From: Setophaga petechia | Taxonomy: Eukaryota; Chordata; Aves; Passeriformes; Parulidae | NCBI GenBank assembly: GCA_024362935.1 | Contig: JANCRA010000011.1 | Coordinates: forward strand, 5,573,501 to 5,637,500 | DNA length: 64,000 nt | Direction: 5' to 3' | Part shown: positions 30,101 to 45,100 of the stretch, in pieces | How the letters are laid out: each line of letters starts with the position of its first letter | Position numbering within the stretch: the stretch's first letter is position 1 | Notes under the pieces: model-generated | The model's input: only the letters and a program-made list of their open reading frames with translations | The model's database searches: none | Told to the model about the DNA's origin: nothing | Made by a program: the position numbers and the translations under genes

Positions 30101-33100
30101 AAGTCACGACGTGGCTAGCTGCTCCTGTTGTCATGGCACTTATGACAGGTTCTGTTAACAAGAAAGTGGCACTGCCCAACTGCAGCATGAACATCACTAC
30201 CTAAAAGGCAAAGGCAGGAGGATCAGCAACTTCTTGGTGATAAGACAATGAGTCAGAGTCCTTTTAATAAGTCATAAGATAAATGAGCTAAAAATACAAA
30301 CAAAAGTCCTTTGGAAGACAAATCTATCTGAAAATGGAACCCACTGAAGTTCTGTGGGTTTACCTGCACTATTTTACTCACTAGTTTACCAGACTCTAAT
30401 ACTAGTTTAGTAATAAAAACAGACTCAGAGAAACTCTAAATATTCTCTCCTGCTCAAATATGTAAGCACAATAAACGCCATAAAAATAGCAACTCAACAC
30501 TGCAACAAGTACAGCAACTCAAAAAGTGAGGCTGGTTCTGAGACTTATTCCTGTTCCACTGCTATGCAGCCTAAATGGGCCCAGAGCCATATCTTGGTCC
30601 AGCTTACTGATTACCATAATGTCTCTATCAGGATTCTCAAAATTAGTAATTTCAACAGATATCAAATTTATGAGGTGCTATAGAGATTCTTGTGGTGAGA
30701 CCCCTAATCCAGAAATTTAAACTACAGCAGGATCTGCAACTATTTTAGGTATTGTATTCAACTGTTTTCTCCCCTTATCCTGTGCTTCGAACATTCTTTC
30801 TCTCCAAAGTATGAGATTTGGTAACTCTTAATTCTTCGAACAAAGCTGCTACATGACTACAGCTGCTACTGTCGTTTACATAACACTCCATTTTTCTGAT
30901 CCACATCAAGTTACACTGACATTATCTCCCCTCACAATGAGTTTTGCAGTTTCTTACTTCTGCAGTCTTTTGCATTTGCTGCTCTTCTCCCTGAAAAGTT
31001 ACATGCTCTTGGAACGGAGTTGTTTGCTACAATACTTTCTAAGAGGTTCATTTTGCGTTTACCATACTAAATATCATCATTTTGGAATATATCACAGTCT
31101 CCCTTGCTTTTTGGGGGTTGAGTTTTTTGTTTTGTTTGGTTTGGGTTATTTTCTGAAGCTAAAACTGTTATTTTCAGATGTTATCTTTCTTTATACTTGA
31201 ACACCATTCATGTTCTCACCATAAAACTCACCTGTATGCAGAGAGCTTTGGGCATAGTACCACAAAAGAAACAAGAATATCAAAATAAGTGGCTTTTAAT
31301 TAACCACAAAACCTCTAGTGAGCAATATCCTCTTCCATTTGAGAGATTAAATCTGAGATTTTTCTTCTACTTCCTACTAATAGCATGTAAATTGCTCTTT
31401 ACTATGAGCAATTGGAACATTGATTGCCATTCAAGATTGGACTCCAATAATGATAATTACTGTGTACCCTCAGTGAGTAGTAATTTAGTTAGTCAGGCCT
31501 AAAACTGATAATTACTAATTTCAGATATTTTGTTTAGCTGTTTGTTCTAACAGTGTGTCTACTACTATATTTAAAACATTGTTCACAGTAGCAAAGTTCA
31601 ATAAGAATTCAATTCTCCCTTCCCTTGGGAACTTTTGTTTGTTTTGTAAAATTGGTTTCTATTCTCTGAATGCGAAATTTCTAACTGTGCAATAGCTTAG
31701 TTTCCAGGAAATTGGATGTTTATTTAGCCATGGAATCAAAACCACAGAGACAATTCTGTATACTACATAATATCACAGAGAAGTATTAGTTACTATTAGC
31801 ATTTCAAAGAAAGTTATTATTGTGAGTTACAGCAAAATGATTGCTGTGCTTAGAAATTTTAGCATCACTCTCAGATCTACTTTTTGGTTTTTTACTTTTT
31901 TTTGTTTAATCTTCAGCATTTTAAGAGGATGCTTCACAGGTAGCTAAAAGAACACATTTCAAACACAGTTTTTCGTGATTGCATGAAACCATGGGCTATG
32001 TAAAATGCATGCAAACCATGGGTGTGGTTTCAGTTGGACAATTTCTGTAGCCACTCAACTGAACAAGTAACACTTGGTGCCCTCTCCTTCCTGCAGAAGG
32101 CAGCTCAGGACTTCCAGAGACAAAGGCAGTACCTCATGAGCATGAACATCCTACTCTTTATTTACATGATAGCTAAATAAATGTGATGTTCACCCATACA
32201 TCTTCCATGGAGAGGATCTAAAAATGAAGCAACCAAAACAGGAAACATTCTGGGTGGAGGGTGTAATTTTTAGCACAAACTGATATAGGAACCTCATGCT
32301 GTCCTTGCAACATGAGTAATGGACAGAAACTGCTTGGATTGGGAGGAGGAAAAGGTTTTGAAACAAGCCTCCCAAATCTATTTGCATGTGAATTTTCCTG
32401 ACAGATAAAATTTTAATTAGCATTTACACAGGTCCAGATTGACTCTACAATTAACCCTCCATGCTGGGCAAGAGCCATTTAAGCTTGGCTGCCACTGCAT
32501 TTTGAATAAACACCATTCGAAACTTAGCTGAGCTGACAGCACTCAATTACATTGCATTGCATTATGTCATAAAATCATTCACCCAGTAACACTGACCAAA
32601 GTGTAGAAAGTTCAGTATTCTTAAAGAAATGTCCAACAATCTGCTTTATTTTGGCTACTGGTTGTGATGCTCATTTTTGCAGGTCTTCCACTTTATTTTC
32701 TGATATGCTTTATGGTTTCTTTTTGTCTCTGATGCAGACAAACTACAGAGAAAAGTGCCACTAAAGTGCTGGAACAACAACAACAACAACAACAAAAAGC
32801 AATTTTTTTTTCCTTTTATTATTTATCATAATACTGAGATTTTCTTAACCTGTAAAAGAAAAAAAATTAATATACTTTAGAATTTTATCTAGAATTTTTA
32901 ATTTTTAAGAACTTAGTTCCTAGAGGATAAAAGCAGATTTCAGGGAAAGAATATATACAATATAAAAGTGGTTTGAAAGGCACTTGGCTATTGCTTATTT
33001 GCGTGGCACTTCCAGTACATAATACCGTGTAAAAAAGTTCATTAAGAAGTAACTTTCTTGAGATGAATTTTGCTTTCACAAGTTATAAATTCTTGAATAA

Positions 33101-36100
33101 ATTCATGTAAATAAAATCAAGACCTTTCAAAGGAAAAAAAAAAGCAATATAAGATAAAGTGAGGGAGCAGCCTTCAGTTAATGCACAGTAAAGGAGAAAA
33201 GATCACAGAAAAAAGGTATACAATGGAGTGATTAGACAGAAGTGAGGGAAGGTGTGATTCCCAAAAAAAAAAATTGGAAAAAAAAGTAAATTTCAAAATG
33301 GAAGAAAGACGATCCAAAGGGAACTTTTTTGCAGCTGTCTTTACTGCTCCATAATTTTACTCTGACAAGTAGAAGAGAATGAGAATTTAGCCAGGAGAAG
33401 AAAAATGAGCAATTGCAAAAAGCAAAGCCCTCTATGTTCATTATTCGGAAACTTTGGTTCTTGTCCACTTTCAATACTTTCTTCCCATGACAACATGCTC
33501 AGTCTATTATTATTATTATTATTAAAATTCCATTCAACATGTAGTCAATTTAACTCCATGGCCAGTAAAAATTTTTATCAGTTAACAGCTCTTTGGAAAT
33601 CACTAATGTTGAACTTTCTGTCCCCAGAAATTGGAAGACTGACATTGTGTTGCCTGCTGCGCAGATTCAGCTTTGGAGAGTGAATTTTAAACCCCTCAAA
33701 ACTCCACTGCTCTGGAAGGGGTTTTCCAGTGTTACAGCAGACAAAGTGGTGGGGCCCTTTCTGATCATTTGCTGCATGGGCTGGGTAGATGAGGCCAGAC
33801 ATGGGAGCATCTCCTGGAGCACAGGCTGGGAGCCTCTCATTTAGTACATTACATTGGTTATCTCACAATCCAAGGGAGCAAAAGTGGAGACTTCTATGGA
33901 CCCTCTGGAGACAGCAGTGAGACACAGTTCAACTCAGCTGAGTTGCCAATTTAAAATCTCCGTGGCCTGTTTCAATAGACATCTGACTGATAAACCATCA
34001 GCTTTTGGTTCTTTGACCTGCAGCTCCTATGTTCATTCTGGGTGTCTTGAGAGTGTCTGGTAGCTTCTGATGGTGTGTGCACTGAACTTTCCTCCTTCCA
34101 GGACATGAAAAAGTCTTTTCTGTGGTCTTTCTGTACTAACACATAGTATGCTCTACCATAATTGTGAGAATCAAAACTCCCTTTTGAAAACTTGTAGTTT
34201 TCAAAATACAGAATAAGAGCCTGCAACAAGGTATTTCCACTGTAAAAGAAAAATGAAGTTTTTCCCTGATTATCACTGTATAATAGACTCATGTTTTTAC
34301 CTCATGCAGAGCTATGGGTAACAGAATACTGCAGCATCATTTTTTTCACAGGGTAATAGAGATTTGGACAAGAATATTGCCTTACAAAAACGCCCTTCTT
34401 ATTCAAATGTACACCTTTTTTATTAAGCAAATTGATAATAGACTGTGTAAATTTGTTCTCCTGAAAACCAGAAATATTTTTATATCCAACACTGTATATC
34501 GGCAACTAATTACATGTTATTTTTTAAAATACTGTAGATGAAAAACTTGCTAATAAAAATGCTACAAGACTGGAATGCAATAAGCAGCTATTTCTCCTCT
34601 AGAGAAGAATAGCCCAACTGAAGCCTATAACACTATGGTCTTAAGAGAATTCAGGCTTCTTTCCTAGGATATTTTTTTCCTCAGTTTGATCTGCAAGGAG
34701 CTTTCCTCTATTTATTCAGCAAATCTTAGTCTTGTATTTCATTTTAGTATGCTGAGATAATTTTAAAGACGCATATATTTATACAAGCATTCTTGCACAT
34801 ATATTAATAGGGAAAAAAACTTATCCAAAAGCTCTTTTGAGGATTTTTTTAATGTTATAAAGGCAGCATCCAATTTTAATTACAAAATTACCCCATAGAT
34901 GTCTGCTATGTGCCATCATTTTCTCTCCCCATCAATACCTCCAAGGTATTTGATATCAGGGAATATTTCTTTTAATTTTATTTGTTTTCCATGCCCTGTT
35001 TATTTTTATAGAGTAGCAGCTACACAAGCATAAAAAAAACTTCATATGCCTTTCATTCTGCTTTTTTAAATGAAATAACAAATGCATTATATTAAATGGG
35101 TTTGGTAATTGCGGTTTTTATTTTATGTTTACTTATTTTCTATTTTAATACTATTTTAACTTCATCAGAATGCCTCTTAATATAATTAAATATTCTTTCT
35201 CTTTTATGAACACTTCCTCAAACATTAGATTTCAGAAGTAGTTCAGGACTCTGAAATTTATTACTTTGAGAAAAACCTAAGCAGCTAAGCCCCTAATTTG
35301 AATAGTGAAAATCTCTACGTATCCTTGTCTTATGATAAGAAAATAGTGCTAATTTATTTAATGTCTAGATGACACTGAAATTCACAGAGCCTGCTCAGAG
35401 TTTGCCTCACACACAAATGCACAGTTGTGGTCTGCAATAAACACAAACTAGCCAACAGCAGTTCATCTCAAAACAGCTCCCCCCTTGCCCCACCTTCCCT
35501 CCATTACTCACTATTTTTTATGTTTTCCCCCTTATTTTAACATTATTTGCTGACTGGAGTACTTAGCCAGGCTACTGGAAAAATAGCATCAAATTTTTAG
35601 GCCAAGGGTGTACAGCTCTTTACCTACTCTTTCCAAGAAGGAAACAGCTGTTTTGGCAAGGACTTTTCATCCTTTGTCTGGAAGATGCCCAAGGTAGGGA
35701 TTAGTCACAGCATCTATTGTTTTTTATGCAATTAGTGGCTGATTAGAGAACTGCATTTTGACTGTTTTTCAGAAATATTAAAGTCTTATAGTAGATAACA
35801 TAACCAGGTCTGCTCCTTTCCCAGAGCAGCACCATCCCAGATATCAACTACACAGAAAATCCAACTTTTTTTTGTATTGCAGGATGTCTTCAATGAAAAG
35901 CTGTTGCCTCAAAATGCATCATACAATTCTTCTTGTCCCAGAACACACATTAATTTCAGGCTACTAGTTAATTTCTAATCTAATCTGATAAATAGAAAAA
36001 GGTGACTGATTCAGCTACCCATTATGAGCAAGATGTGCCCTGTCACCTTATCTGGGGTTTGCAGCAACTGTTAGTTGGGAGACTGGAATTTTGATGAGAG

Positions 36101-39100
36101 ACATAGATTCCCACACTTAACAGCACCTGGGAAGATGGCAAAATTTAATCTCAGCCTTGATCAGGACTTTCACCTGCATATTGAAATATTAGTAGCTTCA
36201 AGGCACTTCTTTAGGAAATAAGTGTTTTACTCTGGCCTCCAACCATTAAACTCACACAAAGGATGGGTGGCAGCATGGCAAGCACCAGCTGTGTTATATG
36301 ATTCTAATGCAAGTGACATTATTGACCTGGGAGAGGAGCTCAGGCATGTGGCACAGTTCCCTGCCAGGCCTGCTCTGAAGATGCAGAGAGGATTTACCAT
36401 TTCTTCTCATTCCAGTCAGGATTAAACAGGACATAGGCTGAGATAAATCAGCTGATGCAGTGGAAGGCATATGAAAAAGCAGAACTTTTCAGGATGAAGG
36501 AGTAAGAGGTTGGGAGGACTCACACACCTAACTGGATTCTGCAGCCACCAAGCAAAATAATTTCTGCATTGAATTTTGAAGTTACATCAAATGAATGAAT
36601 GCAGGCGCCAACTTCCCACATGAGGCACTTTGACCTCTCTGGGGATGATGCAGGAGTTTTCAAAGCTGTGGGCACAGGACTCCTGCATGAAGAGCTCCAT
36701 TCATGCTCTGCTGTTGCACACACCCTGCATAAGATGCAGTTCTGGGCTGCACATTGGAGCAGCACGTGCAGGCACAGCCAGGCACAATCTGCATCAGCTT
36801 TGCTGTCTGTGCTGTCTGTAGGCTGTCCCTCATGCTCCTACCCCAAGTCATAATCCAATAAAAGAATGCTCGTCATAAACCAATAAAAGAATTATAAGAA
36901 CACAACAGAAATAACAATGCTTCTTGATATTTCCTACTGACTAGCAGGAGTACACGCCCCAGTTCCTGCCAAGCACGTGGGCTACTGAAGATCTCATCCT
37001 GGGCCCCTTTGCTCATCTGCTGCACGGGAGAGGGATCCAAAGCACCAGGTGGAGTGGTCTGGGTTTGTTTCAGGAGCCCAGCTACCTAGGAGGTGTTGCA
37101 ATGTCACATGCTGGCACGTTACTTCCATTTTAATATTTACAAGGAAAGAGGGAAGCCTTCATTGAAAACCTAAGCAACTGGCAATGGATGAAGAAACTTG
37201 GCCCCTTTAGCCAGAATAGGAAAAAAGAAGAAATTTAAAAGACCTCTGATCATTTAAATAAACTTTAGATAATCATTTGAAGACATCTGTTTTACTATTT
37301 CACTTTAATGATGGGTGTGTGAACTCTAAAGAGAATTTAAAACTTTCCCTACTGTTTTTAATTATTGGATATTGTATAGTATTGCTTTTCAAGCCAAGGG
37401 CAACAGAAAGCCTCAGGAATATGTCAGTGCTTACCAGGAGCTGATTCATGTTTGTTTCTGAAGAAGGAAAAGGGACACCAACTGCAAGTGAATATTATGG
37501 TAAATCTGACTGAAGGTGGTTTTGGTTCGTATTGTAAAACACTGACAGAATGTATACAGATAATTACTACATCTCAACAAAGGAATAGCAAATTCTTAAA
37601 GTGCATTAATTTCATCATTTGTGACCATTGAAGCAGATGTTTTCATTAGTTTTTCTCAGAAAAGTGTAAAAACTCTTATAAATGTCATATCTGTAACAAA
37701 GGCAGTACATCAGTAGCGTACAGAAAATGGGATCACCACCAACCTGAATGATTCCACCTAGAAATGAAACTGCTGCTGCAACTCCAATCCTCTGCATTTC
37801 AAATTCTGACAAACCCAAAATTCCTGAATTATTGTTTGCTGTGAAATTAGTTCTGACTGAAGGAACAAGACGCTCAACTGCATTGGCAGATATTAAGGAA
37901 GTTAAAGCAAAAGTTCCTGTAAAAAAAGCCACACATTAGTCACCAATAATTGTATATCTGTGTGTACTCATCACTCATGGTCTCTTTTTCAAAACGGCCA
38001 TTATAAGTAAAAGTGGCATTTTTTGCATTCCTGTCATCATAAGAACAATTTTAAGGTAATTTTTCCATGTAACACACATTTCTTACCATAAAATACCATT
38101 TATACAGGCAAATTAAATGAAAATCCTTTTTTAGCACATTTGTTAAGACAGGTTTACAAAAGACATTCAAATACAACAATTTAAAATGATTTCAAGTTAT
38201 TTCAAGTTATCAGAAATGCTTTTAACTCACCCTGGATGTGATCAAGGAGCTATTTGTCTGAGAATCCCAAGTGTTCACCATTCAAATGTCTAGGGCAATT
38301 AATTCACACTATATATATATAGTACCTAGCCCATTAAATAGTACCTAGCACTCTAATAAATGGAGGCAAATTATGAGAAAAACATTTATTTGCTGAAAGA
38401 GATAAAGCACATTTAATGACACAAAGATAAATGAGGATGACAATTCAACATTAAAAGACACAAACATGCAGAGCTATTAGAGCACAGGAATATCTTGCTA
38501 TGTCAGACCAATGGCCCATCTTGCCCAGTACTCTGTCTCCAGCTGTGATAGTCAGATGTGTTACCTGGGGAAAGCACACAAGCCTGGCCATCTTCTGTGG
38601 GCCATTGCTCTTATTGCCAGCATCCATAGCTGTTGTGTTACTGAAGTACCTCCTTAGCTGGCTTTTTTTTATTTTGTTTGTGAACTACCATTCATTAATT
38701 TGCCAAAGTTTGTCTGAACCCATCTGTAATTTCTCCTTTTGTAATGTCGTCTGAGAGCAGCTTGCAGAAGTTCAGCATCTGCTGCACTGTTTTCTTTAAT
38801 ATATACTTTAAAAGTCTTCTAAAACAATTTCTCTCTGAACTCACCTTTTTTCTACTGCTGCAGGATTTGGTGTACACAGTCCTGCCCTCACCTTGGCCTT
38901 CACAGAGTAAAGCTCACAGCGTGAATTCCTCAGGAACCCACCAGGGATTCCACCACCCTGAAAAGTGACCATGAGGTCCAGCCTTTTGTGCCATATCTTT
39001 CAACCTGCTAATAATTAATAAAAGAACTTTTCTTCTATCACAAGGACAACTTAGTTTCTTTAGTAACCTTTGGTGTGGAGCCTTATCAGTAGCTGTTTGA

Positions 39101-42100
39101 CCATTCTGATATCTTATATTCAAGGTATATCCCTTCTCCATGCACTTGTTGACATTCATACAGTATTCTAGATGGTACTGAGGTAGGATTTTCCTTTACA
39201 AAAGTCACATTAACTCCGCTCCAATTGGGTCTGATTATACATAGATTTTTCTGCCCCATCCCTGGAAGTGTTCAAGGCCAGGTTGGATGGGACTCTGAGC
39301 AACTTGACCTGGTGGAAGATGTCCCTGACCATGGCAGAGGGGTTGGAACTAGAAGACCTTTAAGATTCCTTCCAAACCTGGCCATTCTATTGTTGTAAGT
39401 TGTTTGCATAAAATTAAATTTGTAAACAGCTTACATGAAATTCTATCTTAAATCAAAGATGTGTATGTGTTGTTTATGGCAGATAAAACTGTCTCAGAAA
39501 ATGGTTCAAAATCAATTATGTTAACAAAAGTCAAGAAAAGCTGTATGTGTTTGTTGCTCAGGTGAGAAATCTCTTCAAATAGATCAGCCTTTTCAAAGAA
39601 GAGGCATTTCAAGTGAATAACAGTTAACTGAACAGGGCCATTGATGGATTTTCTATTTCATACTAACATGACTGCCTTCACTAACAAAGAACACTTTTAC
39701 AGCCTGTGTACATATGGAGAGCATCACAGATCTTACAGAAAATTCTGGTAAGTGAGGAAGTTGTCTCCAAAGTCCATAAGGAATTATGGAGCAGCTGGCA
39801 GGCAGTATGGCTCCTGTACACTCAGCTACACACCACAATGCCTTAACTGAGGCTGGGGGAACAAGTGCATGAGACCTTCCTTCTGAAAAGATCAACAATA
39901 TATGTCACTCAAATTTATTAATTTAAAAAATTCCATATGAGCGAGAAAACTCTTTTGTTGCCTTTTTTTCTTTTTTTTTTTTTTTTGATTGAAATTAAAT
40001 TTTGAAATAGAATTATGAGTGGAAAGAGTTTCCACACCAAGGACCATGCAGAAATCTGCAGACATGAACCTGTGGAACTCAGCAAGGCATTCCTACATAT
40101 GATGGATTCTTGTCTTCCTAATAATCATACACCAACAAACTTCTGACAATACCCTTCCATTTTTTTTTTTCTTTGCTTTGAAACAGGTTTTTAATATAGG
40201 CTAAAGTTCTAATCTATCTGTATTCAAGAGTAAAATTTATTTTCCAGATTCTAAATTTCCGCCTTTTCTTGGAATGCTTTAACATGAGTTGAATACAGCC
40301 ATTACAACATTATGATACTAACACATCTACAGATCCTTTTTGAAGATCAAAAGGCTCAAATATTCTCTGTACATCTAGGGAAAGCAAACTTTCAACTTTC
40401 TTTTTTTCTCTAAGACAATTTATAGCTGTTCAGAATAGTATTTTTTTATAATGTAACTGAATATTTTTGATCAAAAAGGGAGTTCAGAATGTGTTGCTAA
40501 CTTCCTAAGAGACCACGCATACACTTGTGCAATCAGACTCTGCAGAGTTCATTTTGAGTGTGATTACTGAGAACCACTTTTTGTCCTTTCAGGAGATTTT
40601 CTCCTCTTCAAGGAAGAGATACCCCTCCCTGCTTAAATCTTCTGACAGCCCCCGGGGCTGCTTGCCGTTATCTGTGTATTGATGCTGGGCCTATCTCACC
40701 CTTCTTGCAAACTTCAGGGGCCATCAAGTGCCCACTTCTGCACAGCAAAGGATTTAGGGTTCAATCTAATGAGAATTATTTCCAGCTGCCCTCTATAATT
40801 TGATTTCTTTGGGTTCAGAAACAGAGCATTCATCAACCTATTAGGAGCCCAAAGTCATTCAATTCTTCAGCTGCTGAGGCTCTGCTGAGGGTAAACAAGT
40901 AACTCATAACTTAGCAGAGTAGCCAGGCAGCATCTTTCACTGTCTGCTCTGCAAGAGGGTGAGAGTCCTTATTGGGAGAGTCTCTAGCTTTAATACAATA
41001 GCAGGTAATGGGCTCAGAAGGTAGTTTTTGTTTTTCTTTTCCTGAGAAATGCAGGATTTGTGTTTTAGACAGGTGAGAAGTAATGTGTGCTTTCTGTGGT
41101 TTAAGAGACAGTCGAACCTTTTTCATTTCCATTTACATACATCTTATTGGCAGAGCCCTGTGTTAAACTCTTAGCCTGAAGCAGATTTCTAAAGCAAAGT
41201 TAAAATACAAAAGCTCTTACTAAATTACATTTACAAAGGAAGTGTCAGTGCAATATAAAATTATAATGGCAGGAGTAACTCCGGTATATTCTTAATGAGC
41301 TCTTTAAAGTACTTAAACTGACAAAAAATAGTTGTAAAGAGAAGCACAAAACCATCATATTTCTGTTTAATCATAGATAATTTTCCTTCCATTGACCTTT
41401 AAACAAGAATAAATTTCAGTATCCAGTTCTGAAAACTACTTTAGCAAACAGACACTTACCTGTTGCAACGTGACGTCCCATTCCAAATATGGCATAAATA
41501 ATGACAGGGAAAAAGGATCCATATAACCCAAAAACTGGATGGACTGAAGACAAGACAGCAAAGGCCAGCCCTATAGAAAATTAAAGAGAATTACTTCACT
41601 GTATGAAGATAAAACTGTTCTGTTTGCTTTGTTGTTTTTTATTTTTATGAGGAAACATCTACAGTTTAATTAAGAGCAGGAAAAAACTCACCTTCCTTTA
41701 TGAAAACCTAGAGTCTAAGTGAATTACTGTACAAAAAGGATCAGAAATAACTGTGGAAGGTTTTTCGTTTCATCATCAAAATCCATATATCCCACCATGT
41801 TTCCAAGTTGTCTCCATTAGTGGTTCCAAGCCTCTTTTAATAGCCAGGCCTCACAGGAGGAGGCAGCAATGTTTCACCCCCACCCTCACAAACATGGGTT
41901 TGAGACTGCCAGACAGTCTCCAGGCGGTGGGATGGTTATTTTTTACAAATATTTCAAAACCTGTAATTTTGGTTTGGATGGAGCCCCTTCAGTCTGCTTT
42001 CTTGTAATTTCTTAAACAAAAAACTATTCCAGAGTTCATCTTCTTTAGGTGCCTGGGGTTTGTAAGCCTTTAGATATTAACATTTCTTCCATCATGTAAA

Positions 42101-45100
42101 TCTGTCAGTTCAGAAACAGAAAGTATTTGACTTTCATGTTGAGATGGAGAACGAACAGAATTTGTTCAGGTTTAACTTTATAGACTTACTAATTACCTTC
42201 ATTGCTTAGCTACAGAGGACAACATCCATCCTTTTCTTAGAAAGTCTTGGACAGGAACTCATCTTTCAACAGAAACATTCCTGCAAAGCAGCAGATTTGG
42301 TTGCTTTTCGACTTGAGACACCTAAGACAGCAAGTCAGACTGCATTGGCCTCTTGCAAGTCATCAGAAGGAGATTCCCCAGACTTGCTCCAGATCAGGAG
42401 GCTCCACAGCCATTTCACAGCTCTTACTTCTGGAAACTAAGGGCAGGAGAAGCTGGCTTGCACAGTTGCTCCATAAATTTTGGTGAATACCTCATCGTGC
42501 AGTCTGGAAGAAAGGACTGGCCTGTGTACCAGACAAGATGCCTTTCTCAAGTCCACCTTCAACCTGAGTGCACTCACCAGCCTAGGGCAGAGGTGCCTGC
42601 ACTGGGAGAATGAGCACCTGTGGTCTGTGACAGAGGAGATTCAGATCTGTGCAGTGGAGTTAACTTCTGTGTACATGTGAAATCCCCAAAGAAAACTAAA
42701 CCTGTAGGATTCATTGTTCTCACTGAGCTTTCCTAACTGCTCCAGACAGCATTCTTTGCCTGAAATTCTGTTGGTGTTATGGGGTTTTGATAATATGGAG
42801 AGTGCCAAAGAGTGTCTTTGTTTATGGGTTTTCAGAGGCAATTCTGAACATTTCATTCAAAATCTCCTTCTTCCATTTTCATTTGAGTCTGTAACGAGGC
42901 ACACGTGGTGGTGGAGGGGAGGCAAGAAAGTACGAAAAGGTCAGAAGTGTCAAGTTCTCAGTGAAGCAATTCATCTGTTCTTAGAAAAACCTCACAGTGA
43001 AGATTTTGCTGAGGTGAGTCCTACAAGGATCATTTTCACCCACATTGTGCTCAGTAAAGTAGTGTTACCAATTATGACTTGGAGAAGAGATATTTTTAAA
43101 TCTGTTTAGTTTTAAATTTCTTTTAAAGAGAAATGGATTTGGTTGCTCTTCAGCCTTATAATAAGTGCATCTACTGATAGTCACATCTGTATTTTTCTCT
43201 CAGCACAGCAGTATCATAAGTCAGAAAGCTCTTTGAAATTGTAGTGTAATGTCCATGCTCATGTGATCAATAGAAATAAAAGAAGATTCTGAACCAAGAA
43301 CAACACAGAAGGGTGTGCCTGAGGAGAATAAAAACAGCACAGGAGAGAACTACGCGACCCAATCCAGATAAAATTGAGCATGGAGGAGGGGGGGAATAGA
43401 GAATAGGAGAAATAAATTTTTAAATCTTGTTTAACACTGGAAAGCTCTCCCATTTTAAACATTTTGAACATGAACAAAACCAAACAGAAAGAGAAAATTT
43501 GGAATTAATTTACTAGTTGAATATTACTCACACACAAATTCCAGTCTTGCAACAAAGCATTATGCTAGGTTAATTATTTGACTCTCCAAAAAGTGAATGA
43601 ATCAGAAAAATCAGTATAATTTCAGTCTCATTTTAATTATAACAACATAATTGAAATGGATTGAGTCTGTGTGCTTCCCAAGCTTCAGTACTGAATGTTG
43701 AGCCAGATATGTACTTTAGAAGGTTTTTGGGAAGAGCCTGTTGATCCTGGTTATAGTTATAAATCCAGATTATCTGCTGTTGATAAATATCATTTGTTTA
43801 CAGGCAGATAATCTGAGTTTAAATTTGGCCCTTGTTTTTCTCCATTTCATGCCTGGACTTTTCACATTTTGTATGAAGTTTCTAGAAGCAGTATGTCATT
43901 CCTTTTCATGGTGAAGTTGTGGCAATCAGGCCAGAGCTAAAATTACCAGCCTTTGACTTGAGTCCTCACTCTGTTTGTTAGGTTTTTACTCCCATTACTG
44001 AAGCATGTGTAGCACTTACTGCAGTGTGTAAGAGCAGAGGGGCATTATAAAATAGAATCAGTAAAGACTTCAGGTTTTCTTATTAGGCATAAAATGCCCT
44101 AAAGGTTTAAATACTTTTCAAGATGTAATCAGTAGTATATTTAAGCTTATTTCATTAATTTTCACATTAAACTTAACTGCAATGCATGCTGTTTGCTCAA
44201 GAACATTCTTATCAAAAGACAGGAAACATTATTTTCTTTTTTTTTCATTCCATAGAGTAATACTTAAAGAAAATAGATCATAAAGTAAGGATCTTCCATA
44301 ATCTTCACTGGTAATATGGAGAAGCCCCCGTGGCAGTGACATTAAGGTTTTCATATAAGAATATAAATTCCATGAAAAGAAATGCAAACAAATATTGAAC
44401 AGTATGTTTGGATACAGTACATTAATATTATTTGTTTTAACTACCTCCTTATCATAAGATAACATTGTGGGACACACTTTCACTGAAAACCATGACCTGT
44501 GAGTAGCACCAGGTGTTTTACAGTCCTCTGGCACATCAGGCTGAAAAACAAGAGATGTTTAACTCTCAGCATCAATGCAAGCAACTACAAAATAACAAAC
44601 TTGATACAAAGAGAAACAAGGCCATCTCCTGCCACAGGAGAAAGGTCTCAGCTTGAGTTGGAAGTTTCTGCTAATTAGATTAGTGCCAAAACTACAGCAA
44701 TAAAAAACTATTTTCCATAGGAAGAGCTATGAATCACCAGAGTGTAGTCAACTAGTTAACAGTTCTCTGCATCTGAAAATATGCTCATGATACATACATC
44801 TGTTCTGAGGAAAACTCTACCACATCTTTTGGAAATACTAGGTGCAAACCAGAAATTAAATTAAGAACCAGGAAAAGTACTAAGCCTATAATTGATTTGA
44901 GGAGTATCAACATTAGTATAATTTAATATTTACTGTAAAAAACTATATATATGTATAAAGTTTTTCTGATAGAGTGTATATTCAAATAATTTTCTGTAAT
45001 TCTAACCTTTTACTCTTAAGTGTGACTATTCTAAGATGGTCAGACCCCAGGCTTATGAAACCCCTAAATGACACAAAATCATCTTATCCCCCTCAAAAAT

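Larger units (their letters stand above)
30201..37743 (-). other. SLC26A7: SLC26A7 intron between exons 3 and 4
   Basis: Intron of 7543 bases. It contains two trinucleotide microsatellites (32773-32793, 33505-33524) and an unassigned moderately GC-rich stretch at about 36600-36840 and 36950-37060. No other gene is visible; open frames of 60-115 codons carry no domain. Confidence 0.75.
37917..41459 (-). other. SLC26A7: SLC26A7 intron between exons 2 and 3
   Basis: Intron of 3543 bases. It holds an AT palindrome (38308-38323), an old CR1-like relic (about 38480-39200), a younger CR1 3' end (39255-39391), and poly(T)-rich tracts near 39965 and 40160. No other exon is seen. Confidence 0.75.

Noticed and set aside
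36520..36853. Overlapping frames in a moderately GC-rich patch
   Set aside because: Frames on both strands, no domain, and no splice sites supporting an exon.
42714..43109. 131-codon plus-strand frame in the first coding intron
   Set aside because: No domain, antisense to SLC26A7, overlapped by other frames on both strands.
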